From contig JAZDKM010000477.1 of NCBI GenBank assembly GCA_043803085.1, positions 1 to 23,917 on the forward strand: a DNA stretch of 23,917 nt. Direction: 5' to 3'. Made by a program: the position numbers and the translations under genes. Below are positions 6,690 through 13,692 of this stretch, one piece after another. Position 1 is the stretch's first letter; each line of letters starts with the position of its first letter. This stretch comes from JAAEQG01 sp043803085. Lineage in GTDB: Bacteria > Planctomycetota > Phycisphaerae > UBA1845. The notes beneath the pieces were generated by a model that saw only the letters and a program-made list of their open reading frames with translations, was not told the DNA's origin and ran no database searches.

Positions 6690-8192
6690 ATGACACTCAC
6701 CGAAACCGTCGCGGCCATACGATGTAAGCAGCGTTCGGCCGTCGAGGTCGCCCGGCGGAGCCTCGACGCTATCGAGAAGCACAACGGGCGGTTGGGGGCG
6801 TTCATCAGCGTCGAGGGCGAGCGGGCGCTGCAGCGTGCCCGGGACTTGGACGCACGCCTGGCGAATGGCGAAGACCTCGGGCCGTTGGGCGGCGCCGCGG
6901 TGGCCGTCAAGGACAACATGTGTACCTCCTTCGGGACCACGACCTGTGCCTCCCGGAGCCTGTCCAACTTCCGCTCGCCCTATAACGCGACCGTGATCGA
7001 GAAGCTCGAAGCAGCCGGGGCGGTCATCGTGGGCAAGACCAACCTCGATGAATTCGCCATGGGCAGCAGCACGGAGAACAGCGCCTACTTTCCCGCCCGA
7101 AACCCCTGGGACCCCGCGCGGGTGCCGGGCGGGTCCTCGGGCGGTTCGGCAGTGGCGGTCGCGGCCGATCTGGTTTCCGCCGCCCTCGGGAGCGACACCG
7201 GCGGGTCCATCCGCCAGCCCGCCGCGCTGACGGGCATCACCGGTCTGAAGCCCACCTACGGGCGGGTCTCGCGCTACGGGTTAGTGGCCTTTGCCAGCAG
7301 CCTCGACCAGATCGGGCCGCTGACGCGCACCGTGGCGGACGCGGCGCTCGTGCTGAAGGTGATCGCCGGACGCGACCCACGTGACTCCACCAGCGTCGAG
7401 CGCGCGGTTCCTGATTACAGCGCCTCCCTGGACGTCGACCTGAAGGGCGTCAAGATCGGCTACGCCGCCGAGTACTTCGGCGAGGGGCTTCATGACGAAG
7501 TGCGCCAGGCGGTCAAGGCCGCCTTGGACGGTTACCGTAGGCACGGGGCGGAAATTGTCGAAGTCCACCTCCCGCATATGCGGTATGCGGTGGCCTGCTA
7601 CTACCTGGTCGCGACGGCCGAGGCCTCCAGCAACTTGGCGCGCTATGACGGCGTGCACTACGGCATCCGGGCGGAGAAGCCCGAGGACATCATCGACCTG
7701 TATTGCGCGTCGCGGCATCAAGGTTTGGGCCCGGAGGTCAAGCGGCGGATCATGTTGGGCACTTTCGCCCTCTCCAGCGGTTATTACGACGCCTATTACC
7801 GCAAGGCCCTGGAAGTGCGCACCCTGCTGGCCCGCGATTTCGAGGCGGCCTTCCAGAAGGTCGATGTGATTGCCTCGCCGGTTTCGCCTTTCACCGCGTT
7901 CAAGCTCGGCGAGAAAACGAACGATCCGCTGGCTATGTATCTGGCCGACATCTACACGGTATCCGTGAATCTGGCCGGTATCCCCGGCCTGAGCATTCCG
8001 TGCGGTTTCGATTCCGGCGGTCTGCCCATCGGGCTGCAACTGATGGCCCCGCACTTCGCCGAAGAGCGTCTGCTGGCCGTCGGCCACCAGTTCCAGCGGC
8101 TGACCGATTTCCACACTTGTCGGCCGACCATGGATGATCCCGCCACCGGCGGCATCCTGGACCCGGCGCTGGCGGACGGCCTACGCGGCTGA
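6690..8192 (+). CDS. gatA: Asp-tRNA(Asn)/Glu-tRNA(Gln) amidotransferase subunit A
   Basis: This 500-residue amidase-signature enzyme releases ammonia from glutamine for transamidation of Glu-tRNA(Gln) or Asp-tRNA(Asn). The Ser-cisSer-Lys triad is intact. Lys74 lies in AVAVKDNM, Ser149 in PGGSSGGS, and the nucleophile Ser173 in DTGGSIRQPA. The spacing is identical to the well-studied S. aureus enzyme (79/154/178) with an offset of five. The C-terminal GIPGLSIPCGF and GLPIGLQLMAP motifs are also present. Length matches the family. It is the last gene of the rpmB-gatC-gatA unit and ends 6 bases from the convergent FmdB-like gene. Confidence 0.97.
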   Translation: MTLTETVAAIRCKQRSAVEVARRSLDAIEKHNGRLGAFISVEGERALQRARDLDARLANGEDLGPLGGAAVAVKDNMCTSFGTTTCASRSLSNFRSPYNATVIEKLEAAGAVIVGKTNLDEFAMGSSTENSAYFPARNPWDPARVPGGSSGGSAVAVAADLVSAALGSDTGGSIRQPAALTGITGLKPTYGRVSRYGLVAFASSLDQIGPLTRTVADAALVLKVIAGRDPRDSTSVERAVPDYSASLDVDLKGVKIGYAAEYFGEGLHDEVRQAVKAALDGYRRHGAEIVEVHLPHMRYAVACYYLVATAEASSNLARYDGVHYGIRAEKPEDIIDLYCASRHQGLGPEVKRRIMLGTFALSSGYYDAYYRKALEVRTLLARDFEAAFQKVDVIASPVSPFTAFKLGEKTNDPLAMYLADIYTVSVNLAGIPGLSIPCGFDSGGLPIGLQLMAPHFAEERLLAVGHQFQRLTDFHTCRPTMDDPATGGILDPALADGLRG

Positions 8193-8198
8193 CCGTGC

Positions 8199-8462
8199 TC
8201 ATACCGTCTTACGAAACTTGCCGCCCCCTTCGTTGACCAGCTTGGTGAACCCCAGCCGCTTGAGATTCTTATCGCTCAATTGGCTTCTGCCGCTGGGGCG
8301 GGTATCGGCCCGGAATGTGCTGACCACCCGTACCAGCGGCCGGCCGCAGTTTGGGCAGGCAGCGAGCGGCGGATCGCGCATGCCGTGGAGAGCTTCAAAC
8401 GGTTGGGCACAGGTGGAGCAGGATTTCGCCGGATCCTTGGCCTGGTATTCGTAGATCGGCAT
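8199..8462 (-). CDS. FmdB-family zinc ribbon protein
   Basis: The 87-residue protein starts MPIYEYQAKDPAKSCSTC and has two CxxC knuckles (Cys15/18 and Cys36/39), the single zinc ribbon of the FmdB regulatory family. The C-terminal half (LSDKNLKRLGFTKLVNEGGG) matches the conserved tail seen in such proteins. The start is the ATG at 8460-8462 because GGAG lies 7 bases upstream. A longer in-frame reading would translate the TTGAAC repeat. The function is poorly defined: FmdB was named as a putative regulator of formamidase genes. It may share a transcript with maf upstream. Confidence 0.85.
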   Translation of the reverse strand: MPIYEYQAKDPAKSCSTCAQPFEALHGMRDPPLAACPNCGRPLVRVVSTFRADTRPSGRSQLSDKNLKRLGFTKLVNEGGGKFRKTV

Positions 8463-8480
8463 CGCTATTCTCCGACTACG

Positions 8481-8572
8481 AAGTTCAAAGTTCAAAGTTC
8501 GAAGTTCAAGGTTCAAAGTTCCGATGTCCCAGCATCCTCTATTTTGAACTTCGAACCTTGAACTTTGAACTT
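8481..8572. repeat. TTGAACT-type inverted repeat between maf and the FmdB-like gene
   Basis: The left arm (8481-8510) is built of tandem AAGTTCA/AAGGTTC heptads and pairs with the right arm (8543-8572) with about one mismatch over 28 bases, around a 32-base loop. The right arm touches the maf stop codon. It is AT-rich against a GC-rich background. In RNA it forms a very stable stem and may protect or terminate the maf mRNA. Confidence 0.85.
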
Positions 8573-9173
8573 ATGCCGTCGGTGGCCAATCGCGCAGCAT
8601 ACGCTCAAGCAATTCCATGGGCATCCCCACGACGTTGGAGAAGCTGCCCTGGATCGATTCAACGAAGGGATCGTCACGGTCCTGGATGCCGTAGGCGCCG
8701 GCTTTGCCTTGCCAGGCGCCGGTGGCGAGGTACTGCTCGAGTTCGTCGGGTGACAGCCGCCGCATGGTCACATGCGTTACTTCGTGAGAGATGGCCCGGC
8801 GCTCGTCGGCAGAGTCGAGAAGGGTGATGCCCGTGATCACTTGGTGTGCCGTACCCATCAGACGGGTGAGAATGCGGCGTGCGTCGGCCTCATCAGCCGG
8901 CTTCCCAAACACCTCGCACCCGTGGGCGACCACCGTATCGGCAGCGACGATCAGCCCCCGACGGACCACGGCGGCCACGGCCCGGGCCTTGAAGTAGCTC
9001 AGGGCCTCAGCTTCCTGTGCAGGGGTGACGCCCGGCCGCGGCGTCTGCGGTTCCGGTATGGGGGGTTCCACGATCTTGAACGAGTACCCCGCCTCGCGCA
9101 GAAGCTGGGCGCGGCGCGAACTGGCCGACGCCAGAATCAACTGTTGGGTGGTGTTGGGGGTCGCCACGCTCAT
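8571..9173 (-). CDS. maf: Maf-like nucleoside triphosphate pyrophosphatase
   Basis: The 200-residue protein has the Maf signature LILASASSRRAQLLREAG at residues 12-29, the catalytic segment VAADTVV, the GKPADEADARRIL helix, and the C-terminal GKAGAYGIQ. Maf proteins hydrolyse noncanonical or bulk NTPs (dTTP, UTP, methylated nucleotides) to the monophosphate and may slow septation. The start ATG at 9171-9173 was chosen because the next in-frame starts upstream run into repeats. Its Shine-Dalgarno is weak. The next gene is the FmdB-like one. The substrate subclass cannot be settled, though AGAYGIQ is usual in dTTP/UTP-type enzymes. Confidence 0.93.
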   Translation of the reverse strand: MSVATPNTTQQLILASASSRRAQLLREAGYSFKIVEPPIPEPQTPRPGVTPAQEAEALSYFKARAVAAVVRRGLIVAADTVVAHGCEVFGKPADEADARRILTRLMGTAHQVITGITLLDSADERRAISHEVTHVTMRRLSPDELEQYLATGAWQGKAGAYGIQDRDDPFVESIQGSFSNVVGMPMELLERMLRDWPPTA

Positions 9174-9333
9174 CGTACACCGCCAGACGGTCATCGGCCC
9201 CGGCGCCTGAAGACTCACGCCTACGGCGCCGTGGCCGGGTCTCATTATACCGCCGCGAACCAGAATCACCATCCGGGCGAGGCAGTTTCGGAATGAGATC
9301 CGCAACGGGTGGGGCCAGAGGTTTTGGCGAACT

Positions 9334-9389
9334 GGGAGGACGAGGCTCCTGCCGAGGTTGATTTGGCTCGCCGGGAGGCTCGCCCTCCC
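9334..9389. repeat. Palindromic GGGAGG...CTCCC repeat in the maf-radical SAM gap
   Basis: Arms 9334-9356 and 9367-9389 are inverted copies with 19 of 23 positions matching. The element lies in the 418-base gap between the divergent maf and radical SAM genes. That gap also holds an unrelated short repeat at 9433-9454. I see no gene in the gap. Confidence 0.7.
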
Positions 9390-9432
9390 GGCTTGCCAAC
9401 GTTTCTTGCCGCATCCTCCGCAATTCCCTCTG

Positions 9433-9454
9433 CCCCCTTGCGGTCGCGGCTCGT
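9433..9454. repeat. Short GCCGCGACCG-type repeat (minus orientation)
   Basis: The reverse complement reads ACGAGCCGCGACCGCAAGG and matches the plus-strand copy at 13551-13580 (CAGAGCCGCGACCGTGAGGG) at most positions. The two copies bracket the radical SAM pair in opposite orientation. Confidence 0.6.
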
Positions 9455-9591
9455 GCGCGTCACCATGGACTTTCGGAAGGAGAGCGTCGCCGGAAACGCT
9501 ACTAGGCTCTAACTCGTTCGCGGGGGGTTGGGTCTGGAATGGGGGCACTTATGCGCCGGTCGCCGGTCCCCGACACGAATGGAGGCGTGCC

Positions 9592-11676
9592 TTGACCACG
9601 ATTCGATCCGCGAGTCCTAAAACCGAGGAGCGGGCGACCCTCGAGGACCAGGAGTTGCTCTCCGAGATGGAGCGGACGAAGTCCGCGCCCGCCCCGGCGA
9701 TTGACGCGGAAGAAGCGCCCACCGCGCCCGAGGACGGCGCCTCGCACTCCGGCCGGCTTGAGCGGCCGATCGATGGTATTCATCGGCCTGCGGTCGCTCC
9801 CGAGACGGCCGAGACCGAACTGGAAGCCTACAAGCTCTCGCTCCGCAAGTACGCACCGGTGGACCACGGGTTACCTTGGGTCTGCCAGGCACAGTGCCCC
9901 TGTTGCCGTGGGCTGGTTCCGGCGCGGTTCGTGCTCGATGAAGCAGAGGACGCGGTTTATCTGGAATACCGTTGCCCCGCGTGCGGCCCGTGGAGCGAAC
10001 CGCACCACGACGTTTTGTTCGTCAAAGACGTGAGCAGGCATCGCACGCGGCAAAGCCCCCGCCAACCCACGACGACGCACGGCGGCGCGCCGATCCGACC
10101 GATCATCCAGGAACTGCCCAAGACCGTTGAGACCCTTTGCCCGCAATGCTCCTGTATCATCCTTGGCCGCTACTACGTGCTCGATGACGCGGTGTACATC
10201 GAAAAGACCTGCCCGGAGCACGGGTACTTCCGCGACCGGGTGAATAGCGACGTGCGAATGTACCTGAAATCGACTCGGGCCGTGTTTGAGGACGAACGCG
10301 GCGTATGCCGGCCGCAGGTGTACGGGGCGCGGCACTGCCCGAGCGATTGCGGCCTGTGCGACCGACACTTGTCAGCCTCGTGCCTCGCGCAGATCGACCT
10401 CACGAACCGGTGCAACCTGACGTGTCCGGTGTGTTTCGCCAATGCCAACGCCGCCGGCTACGTGGCCGAGCCGTCATACGACATGGTGGTCGAGATGCTG
10501 CAAGCCCTGCGTAACCAGCACCCTTATCCAGCGACGGCGATCCAATTCACCGGAGGCGAACCGACCGTACACCCGGAGTTTCACCGCATCTGTGCCGCCG
10601 CCCGCGACATGGGCTTCACCCACATTCAGATCGCTACCAACGGGATTACCCACGCCGACCTGGAGTTCGCCGAGCGCTCGGTGGAGGCCGGCCTGCACTC
10701 GCTCTATCTCCAGTTCGACGGCGTCAGTGATGAGTTCTACAGGAAAACCCGCGGCCTCGCCCTGTTCGAGACCAAGCTGCGCTGCATCGAGAACTGCCAG
10801 CGCACCGGTCTGAAGTGCGTTCTCGTACCGACGGTCATCAACGGATACAACCACGATCAGGTCGGCCCCATCTTTAAGTTCGCGGTCGAGCATATCGACG
10901 CGATCAGCGCCATCAGCTATCAGCCGGTGGCCTTCACCGGCCGGGTCAGCCACCGCGAAGTGGAGCAACAACGTTACACGCTAGGGGACTTGGCCCATGA
11001 TCTCGCCGCCGCGAGCGGGGCCGACCTGGAGCGTGACTTCTGGCCGCTGGGGATGATCGCGCCCCTTGGGCGGATCATGGAGGTCATTGACGGCAAGCCG
11101 AAGATTCGGTCGAGCTGCCACAGCGACTGTGCCTTCGGGACGTACTTCTTTGTGACCCCCGAGAAAGAGGCGGTGCCGATCCCGAAGTTGTTCAACATGT
11201 TCGGGATGATGGCCGACTTCAACGATCTGGCCCGCAAGATCAAGGACAGGCACCCTGAGGTGACACTGCCCAAGGCGAATGGGTGGGAGCGGCTCCAGAT
11301 CGCCGCGCTGTTCTTCAAGCACTACCGCTGGAAGCACGTCAACCGCGAGATCAAGCCGTGGACGTTTGTGCGGGCGTTGCAGGGGCTGACCAACAAGGAC
11401 AAAGGCCGCGGGGAAGGAGAAAAGAAGAGCTACAAGACACTGATGGCCGCCGGCATGCACTTCATGGACCGCTACAACTACGATACCGAGCGGGTGAAGC
11501 GGTGCGTGATTCTGTATTCCACGCCGGACGGCATCTACCCGTTTTGCGCCCACAACGGCGGGCCCACGTACCGGGACTTCACCGAGAAGATGTTCGCCCA
11601 GTCCAAGGCTGAGTATCAGGAGACCCACCCTGGCGTACCCGTGCGGCCCACTTGGCGCCCGGATGGAGAGCCCTGA
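9592..11676 (+). CDS. Radical SAM enzyme of the MJ0619 / tetraether lipid synthase-like family
   Basis: I use the TTG at 9592 because GGAGG ends 6 bases before it, giving 694 residues. Residues 1-85 are low-complexity. Residues 95-265 are a cysteine-rich metal-binding region (Cys98/102/104/105, 128/131, 183/186/188, 207, 249/253/256/264). The radical SAM cluster motif CNLTCPVC (Cys274/278/281) follows, then AIQFTGGEPTVHPEF and the SAM-binding HIQIATNGI. The C-terminal GMHFMDRYNYDTERVKRC and TPDGIYPFC are typical of this family, whose archaeal member joins two lipid chains into tetraethers; relatives of unknown chemistry occur in bacteria. Its stop (TGA 11674-11676) directly abuts the next radical SAM start, so the two are almost certainly co-translated. 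The substrate is unknown; membrane lipid is the first guess. Confidence 0.85.
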   Translation: MTTIRSASPKTEERATLEDQELLSEMERTKSAPAPAIDAEEAPTAPEDGASHSGRLERPIDGIHRPAVAPETAETELEAYKLSLRKYAPVDHGLPWVCQAQCPCCRGLVPARFVLDEAEDAVYLEYRCPACGPWSEPHHDVLFVKDVSRHRTRQSPRQPTTTHGGAPIRPIIQELPKTVETLCPQCSCIILGRYYVLDDAVYIEKTCPEHGYFRDRVNSDVRMYLKSTRAVFEDERGVCRPQVYGARHCPSDCGLCDRHLSASCLAQIDLTNRCNLTCPVCFANANAAGYVAEPSYDMVVEMLQALRNQHPYPATAIQFTGGEPTVHPEFHRICAAARDMGFTHIQIATNGITHADLEFAERSVEAGLHSLYLQFDGVSDEFYRKTRGLALFETKLRCIENCQRTGLKCVLVPTVINGYNHDQVGPIFKFAVEHIDAISAISYQPVAFTGRVSHREVEQQRYTLGDLAHDLAAASGADLERDFWPLGMIAPLGRIMEVIDGKPKIRSSCHSDCAFGTYFFVTPEKEAVPIPKLFNMFGMMADFNDLARKIKDRHPEVTLPKANGWERLQIAALFFKHYRWKHVNREIKPWTFVRALQGLTNKDKGRGEGEKKSYKTLMAAGMHFMDRYNYDTERVKRCVILYSTPDGIYPFCAHNGGPTYRDFTEKMFAQSKAEYQETHPGVPVRPTWRPDGEP

Positions 11677-13527
11677 ATGAAGTCGCGAGCTTCTGGTGCC
11701 GTCGTGGCCAATCCCGGAGGGACGCAAGAGGATAGCCGAGGGTGTCAACCCAGCGACACGGGCGCGTCCAATGATAGTCCGCCCGCGCCGGTCAGCCGGG
11801 GAAACGGTCGCTACGACTCCCGCACGGAGGCGCCGGCCCGTTCGACGGCCCACAAGGTCGGCAAGGAATACCGGCACGCCGGCGCGGTCTCGACCAATCC
11901 GAACAAGGATTCCGACCGGCCCGAGGACGGCACGGTCACGTCGAAGCAGTACGCGGACGCGGCGCGTGCCCGGCGCGCGGCCGTGCCTGGCATGCCCAAG
12001 CAAAACGCGGGCATGTCCAACCCTGGCGAGGAATTCATGCCGGACATGCCCGCGCCTACCGACGGCAGGCTTGGGCATGCCACCCCGGCGAGCGGGAACG
12101 CCCGATCGGGCGGCCCCGACAAGCACATTCACCTGGACTACTCGCACCCACTCGAAGCTTACTTGGCTAAGGGGTGGATGCAGCGGCTGCTCGGCTACGT
12201 CTCCAAACCGCGCCGCGGCGGCAAGACGATGATCGAGGAGGTCATTCAGTCCTACGCCAACCCGGCTGCTTCCGCGTGGCAGAGCATCAAGTACTGGCCG
12301 CTGCACTGCTTCATCAGGCGTATCAAGGGCGGTGTTTCCGATGAGACCTTCCGCCGGCGCATCGCTGAGCACCGCAGCACGCTCCGCGGGTTCGTGGTCA
12401 CGGCCCGGAGCGTGTCCGAGTTCGGCCTGAGGCTTCCGCAACGCTTCAGCGCCCCGCTGATCGTCATCTGGAACTTCACCAACCAGTGCAACCTCTCTTG
12501 CCGGCACTGCTACCAAGACGCCGAGCACGTCAAGGCCCCCGACGAACTGACCCTGGCGGAGAAGCTCGACCTGATCGATCAGATCGGAGCGGCCTACGTC
12601 CCGATGATGTCGTTTGCCGGCGGCGAGCCGACCATCTCCAAGGACCTGTTGCCCGTGCTTCAGCGGTGTCACCATCATGGCATCCACACGTCGGTGGCCA
12701 CGAACGGCACGACCCTCACGCCGCCGTACGCCCGGAAGCTGGCCGGCGCCGGGGTCAAATATGTCGAGATTTCGCTCGATTCGGTCGATCCCGAGAAGCA
12801 TGACGCCTTCCGCGGTCAGCCCGGCATGTGGCAGCGGTCGGTCCAGGGCATGAGGAACGTAGTGGCCCAGGAGGGCCTGCGGCTGGGTGTAGCCATGTGC
12901 ATCCACCAGAGCAACTTCGAGGAAGTCGAGCGCATGCTCCAGTTCGCGGTGGACCTCGGGGCCTCCTGTTTCGCTCATTTCAATTTCATCCCCGTCGGCC
13001 GCGGGTTGGACATGACCACGTCCGACCTGACGCCGCAGCAGCGCGAGCAGTTGCTGCGGACGTTCAACGCCTGGATGCAGTCCGGGCGCATCAGCATCCT
13101 GAGCACCGCCCCGCAACTGGGCCGGGTGTCGCTGGCCCACGCGCCGCTGGAGGGGTTGCAGTCCTGTTCGCACATCGGCGGCGGGGGCGGTGAAAAGGCC
13201 CGCGTCGTGGCCAAATACCTCGGCGGGTGCGGGGCCGGACGGACGTACGTCTGCATCGAGCCGAACGGCACGATCACGCCCTGCGTGTACATGCCGCAGC
13301 GGGTGCTGGGCAACGTCCGCAACCGCCCTTTCCTGGAGATCTTCCGCAACAACGAATTCGCGGACCTGCTCTGCGATCGTGAGCGGCGCACGCACCACTG
13401 CGAAGTGTGCGAATTCAAATACTACTGCGGGGGGTGTCGCGCCCGGGCCGACGCCTACTTCGGTCACGTCAACAGCGGCGACCCCGGCTGCATCTTCAAC
13501 AGCACCCACTGGGACGGACTGGTGTAG
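11677..13527 (+). CDS. Radical SAM/SPASM protein with repeat-derived N-terminal extension
   Basis: The ATG follows the upstream stop codon directly and has GGAGAG about 9 bases before it. Residues 1-150 are low-complexity and encoded largely by palindromic repeat DNA. Residues 150-255 are a helical region (HPLEAYLAKGWMQRLLGY, YWPLHCFIRRIKGGVSDETF). The radical SAM domain (about 260-440) has CNLSCRHC (Cys271/275/278), SFAGGEPT and EISLDSVDPEKHDAFRG. A SPASM-type cysteine set follows (Cys518, 526, 536, 566, 575, 578, 584, 587, 605; CEVCEFKYYCGGC), expected to bind auxiliary iron-sulfur clusters. Related proteins mature peptides or heme-like cofactors. The tight coupling to the tetraether-synthase-like enzyme suggests a shared pathway. 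No precursor peptide gene is visible. Confidence 0.85.
   Translation: MKSRASGAVVANPGGTQEDSRGCQPSDTGASNDSPPAPVSRGNGRYDSRTEAPARSTAHKVGKEYRHAGAVSTNPNKDSDRPEDGTVTSKQYADAARARRAAVPGMPKQNAGMSNPGEEFMPDMPAPTDGRLGHATPASGNARSGGPDKHIHLDYSHPLEAYLAKGWMQRLLGYVSKPRRGGKTMIEEVIQSYANPAASAWQSIKYWPLHCFIRRIKGGVSDETFRRRIAEHRSTLRGFVVTARSVSEFGLRLPQRFSAPLIVIWNFTNQCNLSCRHCYQDAEHVKAPDELTLAEKLDLIDQIGAAYVPMMSFAGGEPTISKDLLPVLQRCHHHGIHTSVATNGTTLTPPYARKLAGAGVKYVEISLDSVDPEKHDAFRGQPGMWQRSVQGMRNVVAQEGLRLGVAMCIHQSNFEEVERMLQFAVDLGASCFAHFNFIPVGRGLDMTTSDLTPQQREQLLRTFNAWMQSGRISILSTAPQLGRVSLAHAPLEGLQSCSHIGGGGGEKARVVAKYLGGCGAGRTYVCIEPNGTITPCVYMPQRVLGNVRNRPFLEIFRNNEFADLLCDRERRTHHCEVCEFKYYCGGCRARADAYFGHVNSGDPGCIFNSTHWDGLV
11710..11752 (+). 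repeat. REP-like element inside the radical SAM/SPASM reading frame
   Basis: The stretch CCCGGAGGGACGCAAGAGG plus ATAGCCGAGGGTGTCAACCC resembles the arms of the inverted repeat at 397-676 (CCCGG-GGG-GCGCAAGAGG-TAGCCCACGG). It is read in frame as residues 12-25 of the protein. Confidence 0.55.
11988..12082. repeat. Nested perfect inverted repeats inside the radical SAM/SPASM coding region
   Basis: TGGCATGCCCAAGC (11988-12001) pairs perfectly with 12069-12082 over 14 bp. CGCGGGCATGTCC (12006-12018) pairs perfectly with 12042-12054 over 13 bp. Together they form a long hairpin encoding roughly residues 104-136 without breaking the frame. Confidence 0.85.
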
Positions 13528-13550
13528 CGCGTCGTGCGGTTCGCATCTTC

Positions 13551-13580
13551 TCAGAGCCGCGACCGTGAGGGAGCGGGCCG
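13551..13580 (+). repeat. CAGAGCCGCGACCGTGAGGG repeat
   Basis: This short interspersed sequence lies in the 165-base gap between the radical SAM pair and the glycosyltransferase. It is related to the inverted copy at 9433-9454. Its in-frame reading is SQSRDREGAG, which is why a longer start for the next gene was not used. Confidence 0.55.
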
Positions 13581-13692
13581 AGAGAAACCGGCTGGACAAT
13601 GCTTGGCGAGCGTAAGTATGATGCCTCGCTCCCGGTGTGACTCCGCGTCACAGGTTCATGGGCGGAGAGACGACAAGGACGGAGCGGCAGGC

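Noticed and set aside
9358..9591. N-terminal extension of the first radical SAM protein
   Set aside because: This stretch translates repeat DNA. A TTG with a well-placed GGAGG at 9592 is a better start.
10981..13599. A very long minus-strand open frame (about 870 codons) opposite the radical SAM pair
   Set aside because: It is Arg/Pro/Val-rich without domains, runs across two genes and a gap, and is explained by GC-rich codon bias of the well-supported plus-strand genes.
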